From Kiritimatiellia bacterium (GTDB lineage Bacteria > Verrucomicrobiota > Kiritimatiellia > RFP12 > UBA1067): a stretch of DNA of 36,017 nt. Positions 8,895 through 18,325 of the stretch are shown one piece after another. The stretch's first letter is position 1; each line of letters starts with the position of its first letter. The DNA is taken from contig JAQVSS010000010.1 in assembly GCA_028700415.1 (NCBI GenBank), forward strand, positions 1 to 36,017, in the 5' to 3' direction. The position numbers were made by a program, and so were the translations under genes. Under the pieces are notes generated by a model. It was not told the origin of the DNA. It did no database searches and worked only from the letters and a program-made list of their open reading frames with translations.

Positions 8895-11426
8895 TCACTC
8901 GAAATAAGGTTTCAGCTGGATGAAGTTGATGACGGTTTCTTCGCCGGGGCGGGCCTTCCCGTCATTGAAGACGATGGTTTGGGCGGGAGACGCGGCGCGG
9001 AAAACAATGCGGTTGAGGTTGACCTTGCCGACGTTGTCGTTGTGCTCGTAACGCCCTCCTTTGCGCCTGTCGATGTGGACAAAACTCCTGTCGGCGATCC
9101 GCTCAACGCCTTCGAGTTCAACATCGATCCCGTATCGGCGCGGATTATTCTTTTTCTCGATAACGTCGCTGCGGTCAGCGGTAACGAACTGCAGGCAATA
9201 GGCCTTGCCGGCCTTCAAGCCTTGTGCCGTCTGGCTGATCCGGTTTGCCGCTGCCGGTTGACGGGTCATCACGCAGACCGTGTCGCCCGCGCTGCCTCCG
9301 CCCCAACGCCCCTGACTGTTCTTGCCGTATCCGGCGAGGGTTTCCGCGCGGAGGGAGCCATCGGCGGCAGGCGACAGGGTCCACCCTTCCAGCCCCTCGG
9401 CGAAATCGCCGTTCTTTATGAATCCGGGCGCGTAGGTAAAGCCATACTGTTTGGACAACATCTCCGTGTGCCCCTCTACGGCATAGTGGCGCATGAGCCT
9501 GAATGACCACCGTGCCAGTTCCTCGTCGCCGTAATAGGTGCCCCAATAGCCCACGGTGGCGAGATCCTTGAAATCCGGACTGTTCGCGACCAGGTTGACC
9601 TGCATATCCAGAAAGTATTTAAAGTCCACTGCCGGGTTGTGCTCCAGCGAGATGATGGGGATCTGGTTGAAGTTGCCGAAGATGATGCCGGTACCCGCCG
9701 CGGCGGCGGGAAAGAAGGCGTTGAAACGGCGCATCGTTTCGCCGATCATGTTGTCGAGATACGCGGCGGCCGCCTTTTCGTCGGTCTGCGGGTGGCAGTA
9801 GGCCTCGAACAGCAGGCGCCCGCGGCCTTTGGAGGCGTTGAGGCAGGCGGACATGAAATCGGTGTGCAGCGAGGAGATGTTGGGCTTGCCGACGATCCAC
9901 GTGTAAATCAGGCGGTTCGAGGGATTCTTCAGCGTCCACAGCGCGCGGGTGTAATGGTCGATGGTCGCGCGGCCGAAGAAAAGCTCGTCGCTCGTGAAGC
10001 CGTCGTACTGCGGCTGGGTCATGCCCGCGTGCCGCTCCATGCGCTGCCTCAACCCGGCCGGGTCATCCACCGGCGCGACGTTGAAGTTGGCCAGCCATTT
10101 GAGCCCGAGGGCCTTCGCCTCTGGCAAGGCTTCACCCGGCAGCGTGCCGCCGTTCAGGGTTGTCACCGCAGGAAGGATGTGCCGCTTCATGAACGCCCAG
10201 TCGTAAGGCCCATTCTCCCTGACCTGCGAGTTCGCGCAGGGCGGGTAATCGAAGATCTCGGGAATTGAGCGCACCCGGAGGTGCGCCCCTGCTGCGGCAC
10301 CGCTGACACTGATGCGGTGCGCGCCGCGCTCAAGTTCACGGAACGCCTCGCGCCGGTCGGTGGCGGCAGTGATCACAACAGCGTCATCGAGCATCACCTT
10401 GGTGTCGGCCAAGGACGCTTCCGACGCGAGCGACACGAAAACCCAGCCGGCACGCGGCTGGCAGAAAGGGAAGGTCTGCGGGGCGGAGTCTGCCTTCACC
10501 GGCTGGTCGAGCAAATCCGACACCAGATTGTTGAGCGGCTTGACCCCGCTTACATCGACTTCCGGAAGAGGGATCACGCTGATCGGATAGGCGGTCTCGA
10601 GGATCGCCTTCCGCGTCGCCTTATGGCGCAAGACCGCCTGCAGCGCATAGTCGCCGCACGGAAGTCCCGCGAGCGGTACGCGCACTTTGCCCCCGTGCAG
10701 CGTCACGCTCTGGCGGGGGATACGTCCCCCGACATCCACCAGACACTCGTAAGCCTCGGGCTTGTCAGGAAGCTGGCCGTAAAACTTGAAGACCAGCTCC
10801 GGACGGGCAACAGGGATCTTATTGAGCAGCGGCTGCACCGGCACCAGGCGGGGCTCATTGACGAAGGCCATTTGCGAGGCCGAACCTTTGAGGGCGTCTT
10901 CGCTGACGGCCTCGAGTTTGACGTCCGCGACCGCGATTTCACCGGTCAACCCCACTGCGAAGAACGCCACGCCGTACTCCCTGTTTTTTGAAGGGAACAG
11001 GGTGAAGGTCTTCTCCAGAAAGGTCCAGTCCGAATCGGCCGGCAGCGCTTTCAGCCCTACGTCTTTGAACCAGCCGCTGTTGTGCAGAATCAGCCCCCCG
11101 TTGCGGCTCTTGAAACCCTTGGTCTTGACATAGGCGCTGAGCCTGTAGGTTCCTCCAGCCACCAGCGTCAGCCCCTGCTGGCGCGCGCTCGCCTCGCTGG
11201 ACGTAGAGCCATCCCCCCTCAAAACGATGGCGGCCTTTTTCCCTTCGGGACCGCCGGTGCGCAGGAAAAGCACATTCTTAGAGGAGCTCGGGTTCCAGAA
11301 TTCCGGGAAGTCGACCTGTTCGGCATCGAACGTCCCGTTGATGAGCAGATTTTCCCCCGCGGCCACCGAGGCCTTGGCAGAGGTCGACAAGAGTGCGATA
11401 CTCAACAAGATGAGCGCCTTTTTCAT
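8895..11426 (-). CDS. Secreted multidomain protein: N- and C-terminal carbohydrate-binding-like beta-sandwich domains flanking a putative TIM-barrel
   Basis: Start MKKALILLSIALLSTSAKASVAAGENLLINGTFDAEQVDFPEFWNP (ATG 11426). N-terminal CBM4/9-like 'LLINGTFD...' and C-terminal 'FIKNGDFAEGLEGWTL...' modules. The track's 1298-aa version extends artefactually through the neighbouring gene. Confidence 0.7.
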   Translation of the reverse strand: MKKALILLSIALLSTSAKASVAAGENLLINGTFDAEQVDFPEFWNPSSSKNVLFLRTGGPEGKKAAIVLRGDGSTSSEASARQQGLTLVAGGTYRLSAYVKTKGFKSRNGGLILHNSGWFKDVGLKALPADSDWTFLEKTFTLFPSKNREYGVAFFAVGLTGEIAVADVKLEAVSEDALKGSASQMAFVNEPRLVPVQPLLNKIPVARPELVFKFYGQLPDKPEAYECLVDVGGRIPRQSVTLHGGKVRVPLAGLPCGDYALQAVLRHKATRKAILETAYPISVIPLPEVDVSGVKPLNNLVSDLLDQPVKADSAPQTFPFCQPRAGWVFVSLASEASLADTKVMLDDAVVITAATDRREAFRELERGAHRISVSGAAAGAHLRVRSIPEIFDYPPCANSQVRENGPYDWAFMKRHILPAVTTLNGGTLPGEALPEAKALGLKWLANFNVAPVDDPAGLRQRMERHAGMTQPQYDGFTSDELFFGRATIDHYTRALWTLKNPSNRLIYTWIVGKPNISSLHTDFMSACLNASKGRGRLLFEAYCHPQTDEKAAAAYLDNMIGETMRRFNAFFPAAAAGTGIIFGNFNQIPIISLEHNPAVDFKYFLDMQVNLVANSPDFKDLATVGYWGTYYGDEELARWSFRLMRHYAVEGHTEMLSKQYGFTYAPGFIKNGDFAEGLEGWTLSPAADGSLRAETLAGYGKNSQGRWGGGSAGDTVCVMTRQPAAANRISQTAQGLKAGKAYCLQFVTADRSDVIEKKNNPRRYGIDVELEGVERIADRSFVHIDRRKGGRYEHNDNVGKVNLNRIVFRAASPAQTIVFNDGKARPGEETVINFIQLKPYFE

Positions 11427-11524
11427 TTCAGCCCTTTCCGCCGCCCACAGGGCGGGAATAAATAAACAGTGGGATAACTTGAGCGCCGAACGCCGAACAC
11501 CGAAGTTGCCGGGAAAGCGGATGG

Positions 11525-13861
11525 TCACCGCACCAACAGCACCCGGTCGACGAGAACCTTGGCGGGCTCGTTGGAATTTTTTTGATAGGGGGCACCAACG
11601 AGTTTGACCGAGGCGTAGACGTCCCAGTCGTTGGCGCCGCCGGGAAGATAGGCTGTGTCGATCATGATGCTCATGAGCCACGTCCAGTGCGCCCAGAAGA
11701 TGGTGGTCGGTTCGATGGTGTGCCTGCCTAAGTGATAGAGGTGGAATTTGCCGTCTTGGGGGATCTCGCCGGCCTGAAGGGATTTGCCGCTCACAAACTT
11801 TTTCTTGGCGCGGCAGTAAAGGCCCATTTGGAACGGCAGGCGGTGATAGTCTTTTCGGCCCTCCCCGCCCAGAAGCATGCAGGACTTGCCCGCTACGCCG
11901 CCCGCATCTTCGACGACTTTCACGCTGCCGCCGCTCCCGAAGGTTGACCAGTTGATGTCGACCACTTCTTTGCCTACGAATTCGGGAGGCAGTTGCAGGG
12001 GGGTGCCCGTGAAACGCATTCTTGCGGTTTCCAGCTTGGTCTTCGCCAAGTCGAGTTCGGCGCGGTTGCGGGCATAGGCGTCGGAGTCGTAGAACACGTT
12101 GGCCTGGATGAGCGAGTTGGTCGCGAATCGGGCGAAAAGTGTTTGGAGGTCGCAGGGCGTCTGGCCGCCTGCGGGAAGCGTGGGGGTGAAACGCTTGCTG
12201 AGATTCAGGAGGGCGGCATCGACGGGAACCCGTTCGCGGGCGATGTTGCGCAGGGCGTCCGGCTGGCCGGCGGCGAGGCGTTCGGCCTCGTCGAGAAGCG
12301 CGTTGACGGTTTTGAAGAAATCCAGGTCGAGATAGGGGAGGGCGTTGGGCGTGGTGGTGCCGAGCGCTGTGTCGGCCGCTTTTTCGCGGTCCTGCAGCGT
12401 GTTGATAAACGTCAGCATCGGTTTGGCGGCGGCCCCGTATTGCGCCCGGCAGAACCGCGCGGCCAGGTCGTCGTAGGACTGGCTGGGGTCCAGCATCATC
12501 TTGAGCCCGAACCAGACTTTGAAGGGCAAGAAACTGGTTTCGTCGGCCGCTTCGCATTCGACGAACATCGTTTTGACATTGTGTTTGCGATAAAAGGCGA
12601 TGTCTTCCTGAAGGTGTCGGGCGTTGAGGTAGGGCGGGTGGTACGGTTTCGAGTAGATGATCCAGTAGTCCCAGACGGCGAGGTTCGGAGAAATGTCCGC
12701 CCAGCGGAGGAAATTGTCGTGGTAGTTCCGGTTGCGCGGGTGGCTGTTTGGGAACTGCGTGTCGGCCTTGCCTGCGGGGAAGAATTCGCAACCGAGCTTG
12801 CAGACGCGCATGATGACGTTCGAGGCTGGTTTAATGTGTTTGGGTGCGTCGAGCGTAAAGGTGTAGGCAAAGGTCTGAACGAGGATGTCGGGGTAGTCGT
12901 TGGCGATGTCGTTGGCGACGAAGTTGATGAAGTCCAGCAGGACGCCGCTGTAGGCGCCCTCGCGCTCGAGGACGGCGGTGCAGGTTGGGCAATGGCATTC
13001 GCCGTCGCAGTCGTTGTGGCTGATGTCATAGATGCGGGGGTAGAGGTCGGGCGAGCCGGCGTTTTCGCGGTCGCGCTTAATGAAGGCCCGCAGTTGGCTG
13101 CAGACGGCCTTGCGGACGTCGGGGGTGGTCAGGCAGAACTGCGAGGGGCCGGAGCCTGAAGTCGAGCGTGTCCGGCGGCCTTTTTTGTCCAAGGCGAACC
13201 ATGCGTCCGGCCAGTTCGTGCTGGTGTAGGCGTGGAAGGTGTGGCAGCCGCCCGGGGCGCCGTGAAGCTCGCAGCCGCCCAGCTCTTTCGGGATGACAAC
13301 CTGCGCGTTCATGCGATTGCGGACGAAGAAACGGACGGTCTGAGGGGAATGGCCGACGCCGAGGTAGAGGCAACGGTTCATGATGGCCGGTTTTCCCCGC
13401 AGATTCCAGCCGATGCTTTGCGACTCAACTTCGGGGACATATTCGACGTTGACGTCCGGCCAGACGACGCCCAGCCTTTCGAGCATTTCATAGGCGGCGT
13501 AAAGGGTTCCGCGTGGCCGTCCGCCCGCGACGAGGAGGTTGCCGCCCGCGGCGCGGAGGAGCCATTCCTCTTTGTCGAGCTTCGCGCAGTCGACGCCGGT
13601 TTTTTTGGCGAAGGCGGTTGGCCCGACGAAAATCGCGGGGCCGGCCGCCTGTGCTTCGGCGACGATCTCGCAGCGGGCGCCAGTCATCTTGGCGAGGTAG
13701 GTTTTGAGTTCTTCGGCAGCGGTTTGCTCGGCGGGTGTGTGGGAATCGGCGAGAATGATCGTTACGGGAAGGCCCTTCCCGAGTTTGAAGACGTCTTGGG
13801 CGGGGGCTGTCAGCGTGGCAAGGAGCGCGGCCGCCAAAGCTAAAGTCAGGATCTTGGGCAT
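11525..13861 (-). CDS. DUF4838 domain-containing protein with alpha-glucuronidase-type N-terminal domain, secreted
   Basis: 778 aa; signal MPKILTLALAAALLATLTAPAQ; N-terminal ILADSHTPAEQTAAEELKTYLAKMTGARCEIV; DUF4838-like core HNDCDGECHCPTC...NLAVWDYWIIYSKPYHPPYLNARHLQEDIAFYRKHNVKTMFVECEA. Confidence 0.85.
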   Translation of the reverse strand: MPKILTLALAAALLATLTAPAQDVFKLGKGLPVTIILADSHTPAEQTAAEELKTYLAKMTGARCEIVAEAQAAGPAIFVGPTAFAKKTGVDCAKLDKEEWLLRAAGGNLLVAGGRPRGTLYAAYEMLERLGVVWPDVNVEYVPEVESQSIGWNLRGKPAIMNRCLYLGVGHSPQTVRFFVRNRMNAQVVIPKELGGCELHGAPGGCHTFHAYTSTNWPDAWFALDKKGRRTRSTSGSGPSQFCLTTPDVRKAVCSQLRAFIKRDRENAGSPDLYPRIYDISHNDCDGECHCPTCTAVLEREGAYSGVLLDFINFVANDIANDYPDILVQTFAYTFTLDAPKHIKPASNVIMRVCKLGCEFFPAGKADTQFPNSHPRNRNYHDNFLRWADISPNLAVWDYWIIYSKPYHPPYLNARHLQEDIAFYRKHNVKTMFVECEAADETSFLPFKVWFGLKMMLDPSQSYDDLAARFCRAQYGAAAKPMLTFINTLQDREKAADTALGTTTPNALPYLDLDFFKTVNALLDEAERLAAGQPDALRNIARERVPVDAALLNLSKRFTPTLPAGGQTPCDLQTLFARFATNSLIQANVFYDSDAYARNRAELDLAKTKLETARMRFTGTPLQLPPEFVGKEVVDINWSTFGSGGSVKVVEDAGGVAGKSCMLLGGEGRKDYHRLPFQMGLYCRAKKKFVSGKSLQAGEIPQDGKFHLYHLGRHTIEPTTIFWAHWTWLMSIMIDTAYLPGGANDWDVYASVKLVGAPYQKNSNEPAKVLVDRVLLVR

Positions 13862-14030
13862 GTGGATCTCCAGTGTGATGTTCTTAGGTTGTGTGACTGG
13901 AAACCGCTCCCAGCCTCACCTTTTTTTAAAGTAACATTTGGTCATGGGATTGTCGAGAGCGGGAGAGGGGCGAAGGGACGGCCTCTCCTTTCTTGAAGCG
14001 CGGCACCGGGTGTGGTAACGTCTCGAAACG

Positions 14031-15026
14031 ATGGCCGACACTGCGATAACCGACGATTTCTGTCTTGCGCCGCTGCGCGGGGTGACGGTGCGCGCATTCC
14101 GCAATTTGCACGCGCTGTGGTTCCAGCCGCCGGACCGGGCGGTGGCCCCGTTTATTCCCACGTTCGCCGGGGCGAAGGTGAGGCCGGTTTTGCTGAAGGA
14201 CATCGATCCCGGGTTGGGTCAGGCGGTGCCGGTGGTGCCGCAGGTGATCGGTAAGGACGCGGGGCAGTTGCGCACGCTGCTGCACGCGTTCAAGGACATG
14301 GGCTACAGGTGTGCCGACCTGAATGCGGGGTGTCCGTATCCCTTTGTGACGAAGAAGGGGCGCGGCGCGGGGCTGATGCGCGATGCGGACGCGTTCGCCC
14401 GCCTGCTGGAGACGGGGTGCGAGGAGATGCCCGGCGGTTTTTCAGTCAAAGTCCGGTTAGGCATGGACACGCCGGATCTGCTGGCGCGGCGCCTGGGGCT
14501 GATCAATGCGTTTCCGCTGCGGGAGGTGACGGTCCACGCACGCACGGCCCGGCAGATGTACGGGGGCACAGTGTTGCTCGACGCGTTCGCGGAGGCGCTG
14601 GCCCTGTGCCGGCACCCCGTGGTCTACAACGGCGACATGCGGACGCGCCAGGACTACCTGCGGCTCAAAGCGCGGTTTCCCGGCGTCACGCATTGGATGA
14701 TCGGGCGCGGGGTGGCGATCGACCCGTTTCTGATCGGGCGCATCCGGCGGGGCGATGCGCCGGCGCGCGAGGCGGCGCGGCTGAAGGGTTTCCTGGACGA
14801 TTACGTGGCGGCCAACACGGAGGAGCTGTACGGGCCGGCGTCGGTGCTGGGGCGCATGAAAGAGCTGTGGGGCTATCTGCACCGCTCCCTATGCCAGGGC
14901 GAGCGCGTGTGGCGGAGTGTGCGGGTCTGCCGCACGGTGGATGAGTATCGCCGTGTGGTGGAGGGTGTGTTTGCCGCTTTTCCCGGCTTTGCGGGCGATG
15001 AGGAGCTTTGCGGGATCGGGAGCTGA
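14031..15026 (+). CDS. tRNA-dihydrouridine synthase family protein
   Basis: LAPLRGVT, PQVIGKD, DLNAGCPYPFVTKKGRGAGLM (catalytic Cys region), GGFSVKVRLGMD, VTVHARTARQMYGG, YNGDMRT and WMIGRGVAIDPFL follow the Dus fold order. Confidence 0.9.
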   Translation: MADTAITDDFCLAPLRGVTVRAFRNLHALWFQPPDRAVAPFIPTFAGAKVRPVLLKDIDPGLGQAVPVVPQVIGKDAGQLRTLLHAFKDMGYRCADLNAGCPYPFVTKKGRGAGLMRDADAFARLLETGCEEMPGGFSVKVRLGMDTPDLLARRLGLINAFPLREVTVHARTARQMYGGTVLLDAFAEALALCRHPVVYNGDMRTRQDYLRLKARFPGVTHWMIGRGVAIDPFLIGRIRRGDAPAREAARLKGFLDDYVAANTEELYGPASVLGRMKELWGYLHRSLCQGERVWRSVRVCRTVDEYRRVVEGVFAAFPGFAGDEELCGIGS

Positions 15027-15084
15027 GAACTCCGAATTCTGAACGCCCAACTTCCAAAGAAGTTTCGACGTTCAGGGGCCGGCG

Positions 15085-18000
15085 TTGAGCGTTAAAACGA
15101 TGTTATGCTTCCGGTCATATTGCGGGGTGGCCTTTGCGGCGTGGGCGCTGCTGGGGGGCGCGGGCCTTTGGGCCAAGAACGCCGTGACGGACGCCTATGC
15201 TTTGAAGCTCTGGACGGTCGAGGACCGGTTGCCGGGCAGTCCGGTGATCGGCGTGACGCAGGCGGCGGACGGGTATCTGTGGCTGGCGACGCGTGCCCAG
15301 CTCATCCGTTTCAACGGTGTCGAGTTTGCGGAGATCCCGGTTCCGGAGAGTGTGCGGCGGCAGACCGGTGCTTTCTCCGGCGTGTTTTGCGGGAAGGCGA
15401 AGGGCGTGTGGGTGTACGGGGCCGAGGGGGTGGCGCGCTATCTCTCAGGCCAGTGGCAGGTGTGGCCTGCGGCCACGCAGGCGGGCGCGGTGGGGCGCGT
15501 TTTGGGGATGGTGGAGACCCCGGACGGCGTCATCCGGGCCTATGCCGAGCGCGGTCTGCTGGAGGCGGTGACGGCGGCCGATGACGTGACCACGCAGTTT
15601 GCCGCGAAGCTTTGCCCGGTGCCGCCGGATGACCGGGCGACGCTGGGCGCTGTGACCGACGCATCGTCCGATGCGGCGGGGAGCATCTGGATGACCGCCT
15701 GGAACGGCCTTGTGGAGTACAAGGGAGGGCGGTTCGATGACCAGAGCATGCGGTTGCCGGATTTTCTGGTGGAGGCGGCGGACGGCGTTTATGCCGGGCG
15801 GTCGGGGCGGCTCTGGGTCCACGGGTCGAACGGTGTCGCGTACCGCGAGAAGAACATCTGGACGCCGGTCGGGTTTCCCGAGAACGCGGGCATGGCGACA
15901 GTGATGCTGGAGGTCTCGGACGGTTCGCTGTGGATCGGCAATCCCACGGGCATGTTCCGGTGGCAGGCGGGCGTGTGGCAGCGCATCGCGGAACAGGACA
16001 CGCCGGGCAGCCTTTCGGTCAACACGCTCATTGAGGACCGCGACGGGACGCTTTGGGCCGCCTGTGACGGCGGCCTGTTGCGCATCCGGAAAAAGACCGT
16101 GGGTACGCTGCGGGTCGAGGGCGCGGCGACAGCCGGGACGGCTTACTCATTGTGGCGCACGCGCGAGGGCGGCGCGTGGGTGGGGTACAAGGGGCGGGCG
16201 GTGCGGCTGACGGCGGAGGACGGGCGGCTGTTGCAGACGGTGTACCTTGATACCGACGTGCCGGTCAGTGCGCTGCTGCAGGACGCTGCGGGACGGGTTT
16301 GGCTGGGCACGTTGGGCGGCGGGCTTTTCATGTATCACAAGGGAAGCCTGATGCTGATCACCCAGGGCGATTACAGCATGCCTGTGGTGCATACGGTTTA
16401 CACGCTGCTCGAGGACCCCGGGTTGGGCTTGCTGGTCGGGACGCCGCAGGGGCTGATGCGGATTGGCGCGAGCGGCGAAATAGAGTCCGCCGATGTGTAT
16501 GGGACACGTGTGGCTGAGCCTGTTCACGCATTGTACCGCGACAGGGACGGCACGGTGTGGGTATGCGGCGAGCGGCTGGGTGTTTTGTGCGTGCGTCCGG
16601 ATGGGAGCAAGCGGTTGATTGACCGCACCGCCGGTTTGGCGGGGTATCCCCGGGTGATGTGCCGCGACTCGAACGGTAATTTCTGGGTGGGGACCACCGC
16701 GGGGCTGTATGGGGTTACTGCGGACGGGGTGATCGCGATGGGGCGGCAGGCGGGGGTTTTTGATGACGCGGTGCTGCAGATTGCGGAGGATGCCGCGAAG
16801 CGTTTGTGGCTGGGCACCACACGCGGGTTGTTGTGCGTGTACATGGAAGATTTGGGGCGGTTGGCGCAGGGGGGGCAGACGGGGGAGGCGGCGAACATCA
16901 GGATGCTGCATCTCGGCGTGTCGGACGGGTTGCCCGGGGAACGGTGCATGGGGGGGGCGGTCTCTTCGGGCGGGCCGAAGAAGGGAAGCATCTGGTTCCC
17001 GTTCGAGAACGGCATGGCGGTGGTGGATCCGGGGGTGGCGGAGTTTTCCGGGGTGCCGCCGGCGGTGGCGGTGGAAAAGGTGTTGGTGAACGGGCAGAAC
17101 GTGGCGGACAATACGCAGGTGTGGCGCGCCGGCATCGTGTTTGAGCCGGGGGCGCGGAACATCGCCTTTCATTTTGCGGCCCTGTCGCCGGGCGCCCCGG
17201 ATTCGGTTAGGTTCAGGTACCGTGTTGAAGGGTTGCGCAAAGGGTGGTCCCCGGTTCAGGCCGAGCGCGTGGCGGTGTTCGAGTGGCTGCCGCCGGGGAA
17301 CTACCGGTTGCAGGTGATCGCCGAGGCGGGAGGAATCTGGAATCTGACCGGGCCGGCGTTTGCGTTTGAGGTGAAGGCGCACTTCTGGCAGACGGTGTGG
17401 TTTTACCTGCTGCTGGCGCTGGCGCTGGCCGGGGTGGTTTTCCTGGTCGCCCGCTGGATACTGTGGCACCGGTATCAGTTGCAGATGGCGATTCTCAAAC
17501 GCGAAGAAGCGCTGTCACTGGAGCGGGCGCGGATTTCGCGCGACATCCACGATGACCTGGGTAACGGGCTTTCGGTGGTCGCCACGCTGAGCGAACTGGC
17601 GCATAACGATGTGGAGAAAGGCACGGTCCACAAGCGTCTGGATCAGATCTATGAAGTAGCCAACGAACTCGCGCGTAATGTGGACGAGACGGTCTGGGCG
17701 GTGAACCCCGCGAATGACGGGTGGGAACCGTTCCTCAGTTACTTCGAGCAGTACACCGAATATTTCTTGGGGAATTCGGGGTTGCGGTTTCACTTTTCCC
17801 GACCGGCGGATTTGGTGGAGAGGACGATCGCGTCTAAGACCCGCCACCATCTGTTGTTGGCGGTGCGCGAGGCGGTCGGCAACGTGTTGAAACATGCGTC
17901 GGCCAAACAGGTGAAGATCGTGATGCGTTTGGATGGAGGGGTCTTGGAGGTGCGCGTCGAGGACGACGGGGTCGGCTTTGACACATCCGCGCGCGCGGGG

Positions 18001-18120
18001 GTCGGACACGACGGATTGGTGAACATGACCCGCCGCATGCGGGAGGCGGGCGGGGGGATGGAGATCGACAGCGAGGTCGGGCACGGCACCCGCGTGATTT
18101 TCCGCGTGCCGTTGGGGTGA
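15085..18120 (+). CDS. Two-component sensor histidine kinase with Reg_prop beta-propeller, Y_Y_Y and HisKA_3/HATPase domains
   Basis: 1011 aa. Repeated Reg_prop strips (e.g. LIEDRDGTLWAACDGGLLRI, AAGRVWLGTLGGGLFMY). Y_Y_Y region (FRYRVEGLRKGWSPVQ...LPPGNYRLQVIA), one TM, HisKA_3 (SRDIHDDLGNGLSVVATLSELA) and HATPase (VEDDGVGFD). Confidence 0.9.
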   Translation: MSVKTMLCFRSYCGVAFAAWALLGGAGLWAKNAVTDAYALKLWTVEDRLPGSPVIGVTQAADGYLWLATRAQLIRFNGVEFAEIPVPESVRRQTGAFSGVFCGKAKGVWVYGAEGVARYLSGQWQVWPAATQAGAVGRVLGMVETPDGVIRAYAERGLLEAVTAADDVTTQFAAKLCPVPPDDRATLGAVTDASSDAAGSIWMTAWNGLVEYKGGRFDDQSMRLPDFLVEAADGVYAGRSGRLWVHGSNGVAYREKNIWTPVGFPENAGMATVMLEVSDGSLWIGNPTGMFRWQAGVWQRIAEQDTPGSLSVNTLIEDRDGTLWAACDGGLLRIRKKTVGTLRVEGAATAGTAYSLWRTREGGAWVGYKGRAVRLTAEDGRLLQTVYLDTDVPVSALLQDAAGRVWLGTLGGGLFMYHKGSLMLITQGDYSMPVVHTVYTLLEDPGLGLLVGTPQGLMRIGASGEIESADVYGTRVAEPVHALYRDRDGTVWVCGERLGVLCVRPDGSKRLIDRTAGLAGYPRVMCRDSNGNFWVGTTAGLYGVTADGVIAMGRQAGVFDDAVLQIAEDAAKRLWLGTTRGLLCVYMEDLGRLAQGGQTGEAANIRMLHLGVSDGLPGERCMGGAVSSGGPKKGSIWFPFENGMAVVDPGVAEFSGVPPAVAVEKVLVNGQNVADNTQVWRAGIVFEPGARNIAFHFAALSPGAPDSVRFRYRVEGLRKGWSPVQAERVAVFEWLPPGNYRLQVIAEAGGIWNLTGPAFAFEVKAHFWQTVWFYLLLALALAGVVFLVARWILWHRYQLQMAILKREEALSLERARISRDIHDDLGNGLSVVATLSELAHNDVEKGTVHKRLDQIYEVANELARNVDETVWAVNPANDGWEPFLSYFEQYTEYFLGNSGLRFHFSRPADLVERTIASKTRHHLLLAVREAVGNVLKHASAKQVKIVMRLDGGVLEVRVEDDGVGFDTSARAGVGHDGLVNMTRRMREAGGGMEIDSEVGHGTRVIFRVPLG

Positions 18121-18325
18121 GCCGGAAGAAGGTCGGGAAAATCGGGACTTGAGACTTCGCGGGCGAAACCGTATCTTACATTCCGATCTGCGGTAGAGGA
18201 GCCTTGCTCTGACCCAAGGAATACGAGTTCCCGGCAAGTCGGCTGGTTGTGTGTGCCATCCGGTGGTGCCGTTTTCACAGGGTTGTGCTGAGGGGGCGTC
18301 CCGCCACAGGGAAAAGGAGGGACCC

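Noticed and set aside
11427-12791. 5' extension of the 1298-aa minus ORF (8895..12791) over the DUF4838 gene
   Set aside because: It overlaps a well-supported gene in another frame, is Arg/Pro/Gln-rich low-complexity sequence, and a clear signal peptide start exists at 11426.
13962-13988. GGAGAGG/CCTCTCC inverted repeat between DUF4838 and Dus genes
   Set aside because: Genes here are divergent, there is no T-tract and the loop is G-rich; not convincing as a terminator or known element.
16950-16957. G8 tract in the sensor kinase as a phase-variation site
   Set aside because: Lies mid-gene in very G-rich coding sequence (MGGAVSSGG) with many shorter G runs; chance is more likely.
16147-17469. 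440-aa antisense ORF over the Reg_prop kinase
   Set aside because: Pro/His/Arg/Gln-rich shadow frame with no signal or domain.
18121-18325. Possible riboswitch upstream of the HydG-like gene
   Set aside because: No match by eye to TPP, cobalamin, SAM or fluoride consensus elements; would need an Rfam covariance search.
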